This document shows positions 1-5,866 of a stretch of 7,588 bases of DNA, one piece after another. Under the pieces are notes generated by a model that worked only from the letters and a program-made list of their open reading frames with translations, was not told the DNA's origin and did not search any database. The translations under genes were made by a program, and so were the position numbers. Every line of letters begins with the position of its first letter. Positions within the stretch are counted from its first letter, which is position 1. The DNA comes from Nitrososphaera sp. (lineage in GTDB: Archaea; Thermoproteota; Nitrososphaeria; Nitrososphaerales; Nitrososphaeraceae), in the NCBI GenBank assembly GCA_025935445.1, contig JAICVG010000042.1:1-7588 (forward strand). The letters are read 5' to 3'.

Positions 1-1
1 C

Positions 2-150
2 ATCGAGTCTTATGCAATAGGCGCAGCAATTTCTGCAATTGTTGGCTACGCATCCATTCGCATCCTGATCGGGCTGGTAATCAAGGGGAATTCTATATTT
101 TTACGTTCTATTGTTTTGCAATAGGTATAGCTACATTCTTTTTGTTATAG
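2..150 (+). CDS. uppP: 3' end of undecaprenyl-diphosphatase-like membrane protein (UppP/BacA), apparent frameshift
   Basis: Partial gene; the start lies outside the window. The frame beginning at base 2 encodes a hydrophobic segment (AIGAAISAIVGYASIRILIG...) ending VIKG, which fits the penultimate membrane helix of UppP, where an A-x-x-x-G-x-x-(A/S)-I pattern is typical. In that frame the protein then reads NSIFLRSIVLQ and stops at 122-124, unlike the family. Shifting frame at the G run 85-88 (as if one G were missing) gives EFYIFTFYCFAIGIA followed by TFFLL and a stop at 148-150. That matches the usual UppP ending of a G-x-F-Y/F-x-F-x-x-Y-C segment and a last hydrophobic helix. UppP is a membrane phosphatase that recycles polyprenyl diphosphate lipid carrier for surface glycan synthesis and protein glycosylation. 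The family call rests on only ~50 residues. The frameshift could be an assembly error, a real mutation or recoding. Confidence 0.55.
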   Translation, partial: RVLCNRRSNFCNCWLRIHSHPDRAGNQGEFYIFTFYCFAIGIATFFLL

Positions 151-214
151 CTCTGTTGTGTTAAGATGTGTACCCCATATAACCTGGCGAACTATCAAGA
201 TCATGTGTCTAACC

Positions 215-224
215 AATTTATAGA
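215..224 (+). promoter_or_regulatory. TATA-like box for pstS (leaderless transcript likely)
   Basis: AATTTATAGA is centred about 24 nt upstream of the ATG at 244. That is the spacing expected from an archaeal TATA box to the transcription start, so the mRNA would begin at or next to the start codon. No Shine-Dalgarno sequence precedes the ATG (TCTCCTGTAGAGC), which agrees with leaderless initiation. No convincing phosphate-responsive operator repeat was found upstream. Confidence 0.45.
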
Positions 225-243
225 ATAGCTTCTCCTGTAGAGC

Positions 244-1458
244 ATGAACGCAAACATGATTTATGTAACGACAGCTGTTCTTGCAGCCATCATGCTTGTG
301 GCGCACAGCACAAGCATATTTGCTCAAGTCCAGCCTCCATCCCAGCTATCGCAACAGCAAGGCCAGATTACGATCAACGGCGCAGGTGCGACTTTTCCTT
401 TTCCACTGATTGACACATGGCGTGTTGAATATCCGAATGTAAATCCCAACGTGAACATAAACTATCAATCGATCGGAAGCGGCGGAGGAGTGAAGCAGTT
501 TACTGAGAGGACAGTCGACTTTGGTGCAAGCGATGCCCCATTAACCGAAAGCGAAACACAGGCTCTTCCAGCTCCGGCAGTGCACATTCCAGAAACTATA
601 GGCTCAGTAGTAGCAGCATATAACATAAATGGAGTGCCAGAAAAAGGATTAAAGTTAACCGGTCCTGTGCTAGCGGACATCTTCCTTGGTGGAATCACAA
701 CGTGGAATGACCCAAGGATACAGGAGTTGAACCCAGATCTGACCTTGCCTTCAGAAAATATCATAGTTGCACACAGGTCTGATGGATCTGGCACTACCTT
801 TGTCTGGACAAGCTACCTCTCAGCTATTAGTCCTGAATGGAGCGAGACAGTTGGCGCAGGGAAGTCAGTAGAGTGGCCTGTTGGACTAGGAGCACCGGGC
901 AACGAGGGAGTGGCTAACACGATTACTAGTACTCCCAACTCGATAGGTTATGTTGAGCTTGCCTATGCGTTGACGACTGACACGGATTATGCATATATCC
1001 AGAATATGGAAGGAAACTTTGTAGAACCGTCACTGAATTCAACACAGGCAGCTGTAGAAGCTGCAGTTTTGAGCGGTGGTGGCACAAGCACAAACGCGAC
1101 TACCTCCAATAATTCAACTGGAACTACTAATACGACGGGCACACAAAATATGACTTCAATAAACCTTCCTGCAGGCAGTGAATCGTGGGAGGATGTCGCG
1201 CTCGTAAATGGGCCGGGTGCAAATTCATACCCTATTGCAAGCTTCTCCTACCTTTTGCTATATCAGGATCTGAGCACTAACATTGACAGCATGGAAAAAG
1301 CAAGAGCACTAGTTGACTTTATACAATGGGCAATCACCGACGGGCAAGAGTTTGCAGACGAACTATCGTACGTGCCCCTTCCTGGCAGCGTAGTCCAACA
1401 TAACATGCAGACGCTAGAATCGCTGACTTTTCAGGGACAACCAGTGCTGCAGCAATAA
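244..1458 (+). CDS. pstS: Phosphate ABC transporter substrate-binding protein PstS
   Basis: A 404-aa extracytoplasmic phosphate receptor that delivers Pi to the PstCAB permease. Residues 5-27 form a signal peptide with a hydrophobic core (VTTAVLAAIMLVA) and a probable signal-peptidase I site after SIFA. There is no lipobox cysteine and no C-terminal membrane helix, so an uncleaved signal or cell-wall retention may hold it at the surface. Family motifs: GAGATFPFPLIDTW (46-59), YQSIGSGGGVKQF (74-86), DFGASDAPL (92-100), the phosphate-contacting segment HRSDGSGTTF (177-186), and a GNEGVANTI...IGYVE segment (219-238). Residues 278-304 form a Gly/Thr/Asn/Ser-rich stretch inserted in the second lobe, with sequons at N284, N289, N290, N296 and N302 (plus N265), suggesting a glycosylated surface loop. 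No pstC, pstA, pstB or phoU is adjacent; the next gene is convergent, so this copy appears monocistronic. The ATG at 244 is chosen because of the promoter spacing; M5 is an alternative. Confidence 0.93.
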   Translation: MNANMIYVTTAVLAAIMLVAHSTSIFAQVQPPSQLSQQQGQITINGAGATFPFPLIDTWRVEYPNVNPNVNINYQSIGSGGGVKQFTERTVDFGASDAPLTESETQALPAPAVHIPETIGSVVAAYNINGVPEKGLKLTGPVLADIFLGGITTWNDPRIQELNPDLTLPSENIIVAHRSDGSGTTFVWTSYLSAISPEWSETVGAGKSVEWPVGLGAPGNEGVANTITSTPNSIGYVELAYALTTDTDYAYIQNMEGNFVEPSLNSTQAAVEAAVLSGGGTSTNATTSNNSTGTTNTTGTQNMTSINLPAGSESWEDVALVNGPGANSYPIASFSYLLLYQDLSTNIDSMEKARALVDFIQWAITDGQEFADELSYVPLPGSVVQHNMQTLESLTFQGQPVLQQ

Positions 1459-1477
1459 AAGAAGCAGCAGCAGCGTC

Positions 1478-1503
1478 TCCTCCTCTCTTTCTTTCTATTA
1501 TTA
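1478..1503 (+). terminator. Pyrimidine/T-rich putative terminator after pstS
   Basis: A C/T-only tract (TCTCCTCCTCTCTTTCTTTCT) followed by ATTATT begins about 20 nt past the pstS stop, in the 104-bp gap between two convergent genes. Archaeal termination relies on T-rich runs without a hairpin, but the longest T run here is only 3, so support is weak. Confidence 0.25.
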
Positions 1504-1532
1504 ACGATTGTCATGGACATAGATGATATGGT

Positions 1533-1538
1533 AAAAAA
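1533..1538 (-). terminator. T6 run downstream of the methyltransferase gene
   Basis: On the minus strand this reads TTTTTT, about 25 nt beyond the methyltransferase stop codon, within the convergent gap. It is a plausible archaeal poly-T termination signal; only position and composition support it. Confidence 0.3.
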
Positions 1539-1562
1539 CATCCACCGTCCCAATCAAGTCAT

Positions 1563-2750
1563 CTAGGTTCTGGAGTACTGTCTCCAGCTGATCTTTCTTT
1601 TTGCGGGTAGCTCGTCAACCATCTTTCTCATTATAAATAGATACTTGAAACCTCGCAGGTAAAAGTTGAAGCGCAGTGCGCGGCTGTGCCATATTGCCGT
1701 GTTGGATGTCTGGCTCCTCCTTGCGACACATACAATGTCCACTGTGTCAAAATATTTGCAAAGGTTCTCATAAACGCGAAAGCCAACAGGTGTGAATTTT
1801 TTCTTCACCCATTGATCGCCTATTAGCCAGCCTAGCACCTTGCCGGGTTTGAGCACACGATAGCACTCGGCCATCACCTTATCAAGCTCTTTATAGAACT
1901 GGTCATTCTCTGCAGAGATCCGCCCGATGTTATCAGGATGGTCATTGTAGTCGATATTGTCGCCATATGGTGAATCAATGAATATCATCTCGGCACTTGC
2001 ATCTGCAAGCGGTATCTTGCGAGCATCATTCTGAGTTATATCCGGCCTAGTAGGAGAAATGTCGTATGCTATACATCTGCGCCCCTCCTCCTTGCACACA
2101 TCGATGGTAGTGCCACTCCCTGCCATCGGGTCAAGCACAAGGTCATCTGGTTCTGTGTAGCGCTTGATCACGTTGTATATCACAAACGCTGGCGTCACAC
2201 CCGCATACTTGTTGCTTCCCTTTTGAGTTTTGCCGTAGTTCTGCCGGGGATAGTCCCAAAGCGTAGTGGCTTCAAGCCGCAGCTTGCTCTCTGCATTCTT
2301 TCTGGCAATCTTCAAGCTGCCATTGGGGTTTTCGATGTATCTAGAGAGCGTCTGCGTCAGCTCCCCATTAAGCATGTCGTGCCAGCTGATCCTCATGGTA
2401 GAGAGGACTTTTTTTGCACCTTCAACCGAGTATATCTTGCCATTATGAGACACCTGCACCTGGTACGGGTATCTACCTTTCCAAGCTTCAGGCACGATGT
2501 CCTTTGTCCCATCCGACATAGCTAGGAAAGTGCCGTAGAGTGTATCTCTATCAATGTTGAGCAGAAAAAGAAGATGACCTTTTTTTATTTTCAAAACATT
2601 TTCACCATAGACATGGCTTGTTGCAAAGAGCATTCGGTCAAAGCATTCTCGCTCACTCTTGCTAGTACAGGCAAATATATACCCCCTTGGTTCCTGTTCT
2701 TCGTTGTTCATTTTGGCGAGGGAGATATCAGGGCAAGCAGATTTAACCAT
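1563..2750 (-). CDS. DNA methyltransferase (N4-cytosine/N6-adenine type) with an N-terminal DCD-like domain
   Basis: The open frame extends to a TTG at 2810, which would give 415 aa; residue numbers below use that frame. The first ATG is at 2750 (residue 21, chosen here), the next at 2711 (residue 34); no start has a Shine-Dalgarno site. Residues ~220-396 are a class I SAM-dependent methylase: SAM-binding motif I LDPMAGSGTT (226-235), a YDIS acidic segment (249-252), and catalytic motif IV as DSPY (279-282), a variant of the DPPY/SPPY form of amino-methylases. The terminal FNFYLRG...YLFIMRK strand (381-396) resembles archaeal N4/N6 methylases. Residues ~42-125 (GYIFACTSK, ECFDRMLF, VLKIKKGHLLFLLN, LYGTFLA, SDG, PEAW, YPYQVQV) follow the DCD domain pattern closely. 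A linker (~126-219) joins them. No restriction endonuclease, specificity subunit or repair gene is adjacent, so it may be an orphan methylase. An RNA substrate cannot be excluded. The methylase fold is firm; base specificity is unknown. Confidence 0.85.
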   Translation of the reverse strand: MVKSACPDISLAKMNNEEQEPRGYIFACTSKSERECFDRMLFATSHVYGENVLKIKKGHLLFLLNIDRDTLYGTFLAMSDGTKDIVPEAWKGRYPYQVQVSHNGKIYSVEGAKKVLSTMRISWHDMLNGELTQTLSRYIENPNGSLKIARKNAESKLRLEATTLWDYPRQNYGKTQKGSNKYAGVTPAFVIYNVIKRYTEPDDLVLDPMAGSGTTIDVCKEEGRRCIAYDISPTRPDITQNDARKIPLADASAEMIFIDSPYGDNIDYNDHPDNIGRISAENDQFYKELDKVMAECYRVLKPGKVLGWLIGDQWVKKKFTPVGFRVYENLCKYFDTVDIVCVARRSQTSNTAIWHSRALRFNFYLRGFKYLFIMRKMVDELPAKRKISWRQYSRT

Positions 2751-2906
2751 ATCGGAAGCGACAATAGTGACATGAGAGATGGGAAAGGGAACTACATTCT
2801 GCTTTAGCAATTATTTCTGCTTTTTGTCATATGCTTTACTCTTGCTACTCAAGACATTTTACAATGATGAAGCTTATTGGAAAATCGCCAATTGGTGAGG
2901 AAGCGC

Positions 2907-2922
2907 ATTATATTCTAAAAAC
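2907..2922 (+). promoter_or_regulatory. AT-rich promoter candidate for the small zinc-finger gene
   Basis: ATTATATTCTAAAAAC lies 35-50 nt upstream of the ATG at 2957 and is the most TATA-like element in the 146-206 bp gap between this gene and the divergent methyltransferase gene. It would give a leader of about 20 nt. A second possibility, TTTTAC at 2925-2930, has the spacing for a leaderless transcript. No Shine-Dalgarno site is present. The rest of the gap shows nothing clear on either strand. Confidence 0.3.
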
Positions 2923-2956
2923 CCTTTTACGGCACTAATGACATTATTATTGTATC

Positions 2957-3136
2957 ATGACACTCTGTTACCTTTGCAGCACTAGGACAGCCTCAATGGA
3001 ATGCTCTGAATGTAAGAGACCTGTGTGCAAAAAGTGCACCAAGGATTTCCCGTTCTCGAGCAGCGCATGCCTTGAATGTGCAGAAAGCATAAAGACGGGT
3101 TTAGGCGGCATCAGAAAAGACGAAGAGATTTTTTAA
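2957..3136 (+). CDS. Small zinc-ribbon/B-box-like protein (four CxxC pairs)
   Basis: A 59-aa protein with eight cysteines in four CxxC pairs: C4/C7, C16/C19, C24/C27 and C38/C41 (CYLC, CSEC, CKKC, CLEC). The spacing, C-x2-C-x8-C-x2-C-x4-C-x2-C-x10-C-x2-C, suggests binding of two zinc ions in a cross-braced or B-box-like fold. The tail (residues 42-59) is charged and lacks cysteine. No DNA-binding helix or membrane segment is seen; a protein-protein or nucleic-acid contact role is a guess. The regular cysteine pattern, the TAA followed at once by a strong poly-T tract, and its position at the head of the block support a real gene. It overlaps the 5' extension of the downstream aspartate kinase frame, one reason for giving that kinase a later start. 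Specific function unknown. Confidence 0.7.
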   Translation: MTLCYLCSTRTASMECSECKRPVCKKCTKDFPFSSSACLECAESIKTGLGGIRKDEEIF

Positions 3137-3155
3137 CTTTTTTTACCATTTTTTC
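3129..3155 (+). terminator. Poly-T terminator after the zinc-finger gene
   Basis: Three T runs (T6 at 3129-3134, T7 at 3138-3144, T6 at 3150-3155) follow one another, the first overlapping the TAA of the small gene. Successive T tracts without a hairpin are typical intrinsic terminators in archaea. This suggests the aspartate kinase operon has its own promoter. Confidence 0.5.
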
Positions 3156-3240
3156 TAAGGTTATAGTTATACCAGAAATTGAAACATCTTCTTTGATGTT
3201 CACCATTAATAACAGAGAGGCATTTCTCCTATTTCCTATC

Positions 3241-3249
3241 TTTAATATA
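3241..3249 (+). promoter_or_regulatory. TATA-like box for the aspartate kinase operon
   Basis: TTTAATATA is centred about 44 nt upstream of the preferred ATG at 3289, putting transcription start near 3268-3272. It sits inside an imperfect inverted repeat (TTCCTAT at 3233-3239 against ATAGGGAA at 3248-3255). Confidence 0.4.
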
Positions 3250-3269
3250 GGGAATTACTTGCAACTAGC

Positions 3270-3285
3270 CTCAGAGATCTCTGAG
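3270..3285. promoter_or_regulatory. Perfect 16-bp palindrome, candidate operator
   Basis: CTCAGAGATCTCTGAG is its own reverse complement. It lies just downstream of the TATA-like box, at the predicted transcription start, and ends 3 nt before the ATG at 3289. A dimeric regulator bound here would block initiation; in RNA it could fold back near the start codon. The regulator is unknown; archaeal Lrp/AsnC-type control of amino-acid genes is a possible but unproven explanation. Confidence 0.4.
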
Positions 3286-3288
3286 CAA

Positions 3289-4716
3289 ATGACTCCTTTA
3301 ACAGTTGCAAAGTTTGGTGGCAGCGCCCTTGGGCTAGAGGGAGCCATGATCCCCCAAATCGTTGACAGGATAAAACAGCTGCAGCAAGAATCTAAGGTAG
3401 TCACTGTTTTCTCGGCACCTCTGATTGAATATAATAGCAAAATCATCTCTATGACTGATATGGCGATTTATGTGGGTAGAAGCTATGCCTCTTCCACTCC
3501 CGTAGAGATTGAAGTGCTAAGAGAGATCTACGAGAGAATATCCTCCAAGTACTTGGACAGCCATCGCCGCCATGAATTTCTTGATACTCTTGATAACTTC
3601 TACAGGCAGGTGATAATTTCGCTCAAGCAGGCGGCGGAGAATAGGCGCTTTGTTGATGTGATAAGATCAAGAACGCTTGCATACAGTGGCGAAGTAACAA
3701 TGTCATACTTGATGGACTATGTGATGCAGAGCATAGGCCTTAAATCATCACATGTGTTAATCGAAAAGTGGCCGATAATCACTGATGACAACTTTGAAGC
3801 CGCCAACTTTATGGTACAAGAGTCAAAACACTATGCCGACCATCTTATCGATCTTATCGATCACAGCGATGTCGTGTCCATGGGCGGCTTTATCGGCAAG
3901 ACTGTGGATGGACTCGAAACGACATATGAGCGTGGAGGCTCAGACAGGACTGCTGTTGATATTGCAATTCTACTCCATGATCATTATGATGTCAAGATCG
4001 ACTTTGAAAAGGATAGCGCAGTCTTAAGTGCAGATCCGAGGATCGTGAAGGAGGAGTTAGAATACATACAACATCTATCATACAATGAAGCCAAGCTTGC
4101 AGGCATGTTTGGTATGAAAATCCTCGACCCCATTGCGATAAAAGAGATAGATGACAACAACCTTGACATTCCTATTGTTATCACAGATATGGTCAAGCCA
4201 AACGGCAATATCACCATGATCAAAAAGAAGCCGCCAGTTTTAGAGCAGGCCAATCCGATAAAAATAGTGACCGGCAAGAGAAACTGTGCGATGGTGAGGA
4301 TAGAGAGCACAGCATCCTCACATCTTGTGGCATCGCTCCAACTTGACAGACAATACCACGATTTTGTGAAATTGTCGCCCTATCTGATCGATGATACTGA
4401 GATGACCCGTCTGCTGTTCCTTGACGCAGACTATGTCAGAAGGCATGAGAGGTATATCCGCGCCTATTGCCCTAAGACTGAGATAGTCTATGGTAGAGGG
4501 GTAGTTACGCTCATTGGTGATGAGATGTGGCGCGTACCCAAGATCGCATCGACTGCCAGCAGCACAGTAAGTGAACATGACCTCAACATCCTCAACCTTG
4601 ACGCACAAGAGGAAACTTCAAGGATCCTAATAGTAGTCGAGGACAAGGAGACGAACGTTGCAGATGCAGTCAGAGCTATACATTCTACAAGGATGAAGAT
4701 CCACGGGTTGAAATGA
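3289..4716 (+). CDS. lysC: Aspartate kinase
   Basis: 475 aa from the preferred ATG. It phosphorylates aspartate with ATP, the first step towards threonine, methionine, isoleucine and (where the route exists) lysine. The N-terminus VAKFGGSALG (6-15) carries the K-F-G-G-S phosphate-binding motif. Further marks are a SGE segment (133-135), GGFIGKTVDGLETTYERGGSD (from about 199, ending at GGSD 216-219) and SADPRIV (247-253). Tandem C-terminal ACT-like regions (about 328-395 and 402-470, the second with VVTLIGDEMWRVPKIAS) fit allosteric control by end products. The segment before ADPR reads EKDSAVLS where the family usually has TDVDGVYT, so conserved nucleotide-site residues are replaced. The open frame continues 71 codons upstream to 3076, but that part overlaps the zinc-finger gene, crosses poly-T tracts and the promoter, and is low-complexity; the kinase core starts at 3289. 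It overlaps the aminotransferase gene by ATGA, so the two are co-translated. Confidence 0.88.
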   Translation: MTPLTVAKFGGSALGLEGAMIPQIVDRIKQLQQESKVVTVFSAPLIEYNSKIISMTDMAIYVGRSYASSTPVEIEVLREIYERISSKYLDSHRRHEFLDTLDNFYRQVIISLKQAAENRRFVDVIRSRTLAYSGEVTMSYLMDYVMQSIGLKSSHVLIEKWPIITDDNFEAANFMVQESKHYADHLIDLIDHSDVVSMGGFIGKTVDGLETTYERGGSDRTAVDIAILLHDHYDVKIDFEKDSAVLSADPRIVKEELEYIQHLSYNEAKLAGMFGMKILDPIAIKEIDDNNLDIPIVITDMVKPNGNITMIKKKPPVLEQANPIKIVTGKRNCAMVRIESTASSHLVASLQLDRQYHDFVKLSPYLIDDTEMTRLLFLDADYVRRHERYIRAYCPKTEIVYGRGVVTLIGDEMWRVPKIASTASSTVSEHDLNILNLDAQEETSRILIVVEDKETNVADAVRAIHSTRMKIHGLK

Positions 4717-5633
4717 CACAAGGGAAAATATGGCTCAATGGATCGCTTGTCGATTGGGATAATGCTAAGATTCATGTATTAACGCACGGGTTGCACTATG
4801 CAACAGGTATCTTTGAAGGTGTCCGCTGCTACAAGACCGTGAACGGCAGCGCAATATTCCGATTAAGCGATCACATGCAGCGGTTGATGGACAGTGCAAG
4901 GATTTACTTTATGGATCTTAGATACACCAAGCAGCAGCTGGAAAGAGCTGTGATTGAAACTGTCAAGGCTAATGGCATGGAAGAGTGTTACATCCGGCCA
5001 ATTGCATACTATGGCTATGGCAAGATGGGAGTCAATCCCCTGCCAAACAAAGTGTCAGTCGCCATAGCGGCCTGGAAGTGGGACGAGTACCTGAAAAGGA
5101 GCGATGGGGAAGACAAGGGCATACGCATAATGGTGTCGTCGTGGATAAGGATCGACAATAGGGCGATGCCAATGCGCGCCAAGGCAACTGCTAACTATGC
5201 CAATTCAGTGCTTGCAAGGGTAGAAGCTATCAAGGCTGGCTTTGATGAGGCGATAATGCTAAATTCAGCCGGGACAGTAGTCGAGGCAAGCGCCGAGAAC
5301 ATATTCGTAGTAAAAGACAACGTCCTTGCCACTCCTCCTACTACCTCTGGTGCACTCGAAGGTGTAACAAGAAGCAGCATATTGGCAATTGCCAAAGAAA
5401 ATGGCATCAAATATGAAGTGCGCAACATTTCACGAGACGAGCTCTACACTGCCACTGAGGTGTTCCTGACAGGCACAGCTGCAGAGGTCAAACCCGTAGC
5501 TGAGATTGATAATCGAACAATAGGTGACGGCAGTACGGGCAAGAGGACAAAACAACTAAGATTGCTGTTCGATGCAGTAGTTCACGGCAGGGACAGAAAA
5601 TTCAGCAAGATGTGGCTCACACCAATCAACTGA
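4713..5633 (+). CDS. ilvE: Branched-chain amino-acid aminotransferase (PLP fold-type IV)
   Basis: 306 aa, the normal length for IlvE. It transfers amino groups between glutamate and the 2-oxo acids of leucine, isoleucine and valine. Visible motifs: the N-terminal WLNGSLVDWDNAKIHVLTHG (7-26), HYATGIFEGVRCY (28-40), YIRPIAYYGYGKMGV (93-107), RAKATANYANSVLA (155-168) with K157 as the likely PLP-binding lysine, E191 in VVEASAENIF as the residue contacting the pyridine nitrogen, and TPPTTSGALEGVTRSS (207-222) for phosphate binding. D-amino-acid transaminase and aminodeoxychorismate lyase share the fold, but the EGVRCY and YIRP segments favour the branched-chain enzyme. The ATG overlaps the aspartate kinase stop (ATGA). 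The coupling makes sense because isoleucine carbon comes from aspartate via threonine and its last step is this transamination. The last 52 bp overlap a minus-strand gene tail to tail. Confidence 0.92.
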   Translation: MTQGKIWLNGSLVDWDNAKIHVLTHGLHYATGIFEGVRCYKTVNGSAIFRLSDHMQRLMDSARIYFMDLRYTKQQLERAVIETVKANGMEECYIRPIAYYGYGKMGVNPLPNKVSVAIAAWKWDEYLKRSDGEDKGIRIMVSSWIRIDNRAMPMRAKATANYANSVLARVEAIKAGFDEAIMLNSAGTVVEASAENIFVVKDNVLATPPTTSGALEGVTRSSILAIAKENGIKYEVRNISRDELYTATEVFLTGTAAEVKPVAEIDNRTIGDGSTGKRTKQLRLLFDAVVHGRDRKFSKMWLTPIN

Positions 5634-5866
5634 GCAAGGTCCCCTATTATTGTAAAATGTATTGCAAGATGCACAGGTAATGCGCCAGCCAGATACAAGC
5701 CAATAGTACGCACATTCAACTTCTTGACAAAATACATAGCGACAAGCGGTGAAACAAAAATTCCGCCATGTATTACACCATTTACCAGTAGTGGGTGGTA
5801 ATTATAGGCAAGATAGAATGCGCTAGTGGCTCCACCTACAGCCCCCGCAAACAAAAATATCAGCAT
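5582..5866 (-). CDS. Small integral membrane protein, unknown function
   Basis: 94 aa, strongly hydrophobic, with three or four likely membrane helices: residues ~1-22 (LIFLFAGAVGGATSAFYLAY), ~28-46 (around GVIHGGIFVSPLVAMYF), ~53-75 (IGLYLAGALPVHLAIHFTII) and possibly 78-93. Histidines in or near helices (H24, H34, H66, H69) and small-residue GxxxG-like spacing are noticeable. KK and R charges sit between helices 2 and 3. I do not recognise the family. The start is well supported: AGGTGGT lies 5 nt upstream of the ATG, the best Shine-Dalgarno site in the window, and the ATG overlaps the stop of the cinA-like gene (ATGCTGA). It is therefore the third gene of the aIF6 operon and is translationally coupled. 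Its final 52 bp overlap the end of ilvE on the other strand. Confidence 0.72.
   Translation of the reverse strand: MLIFLFAGAVGGATSAFYLAYNYHPLLVNGVIHGGIFVSPLVAMYFVKKLNVRTIGLYLAGALPVHLAIHFTIIGDLAQLIGVSHILLNFLSLP

Noticed and set aside
465..794. 109-aa minus-strand open frame inside pstS
   Set aside because: Entirely within a strongly supported gene on the other strand; composition is the mirror of pstS codons.
1513..1566. 17-codon plus-strand frame (MDIDDMVKNIHRPNQVI) in the pstS/methyltransferase gap
   Set aside because: Chance-length frame between convergent genes, with no start signals.
2751..2810. Upstream 20 codons of the methyltransferase frame from a TTG
   Set aside because: They require a rare TTG start with no Shine-Dalgarno site or well-placed TATA box and add no recognisable domain; kept as an alternative only.
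2831..2938. 35-codon plus-strand frame (MLYSCYSRHFTMM...) ahead of the zinc-finger gene
   Set aside because: Short, no recognisable motif, no promoter or Shine-Dalgarno site, and it covers the probable promoter of the next gene. An upstream leader peptide is possible but unsupported.
3076..3288. 71-codon N-terminal extension of the aspartate kinase frame
   Set aside because: It overlaps the zinc-finger gene, runs through three T tracts, a TATA-like box and a palindrome, and has no kinase-like sequence; the family N-terminus (KFGGS) begins just after the ATG at 3289.
3984..4775. Several ~95-108-aa minus-strand frames across the aspartate kinase gene
   Set aside because: All lie antisense to well-supported coding sequence and show no protein family features.
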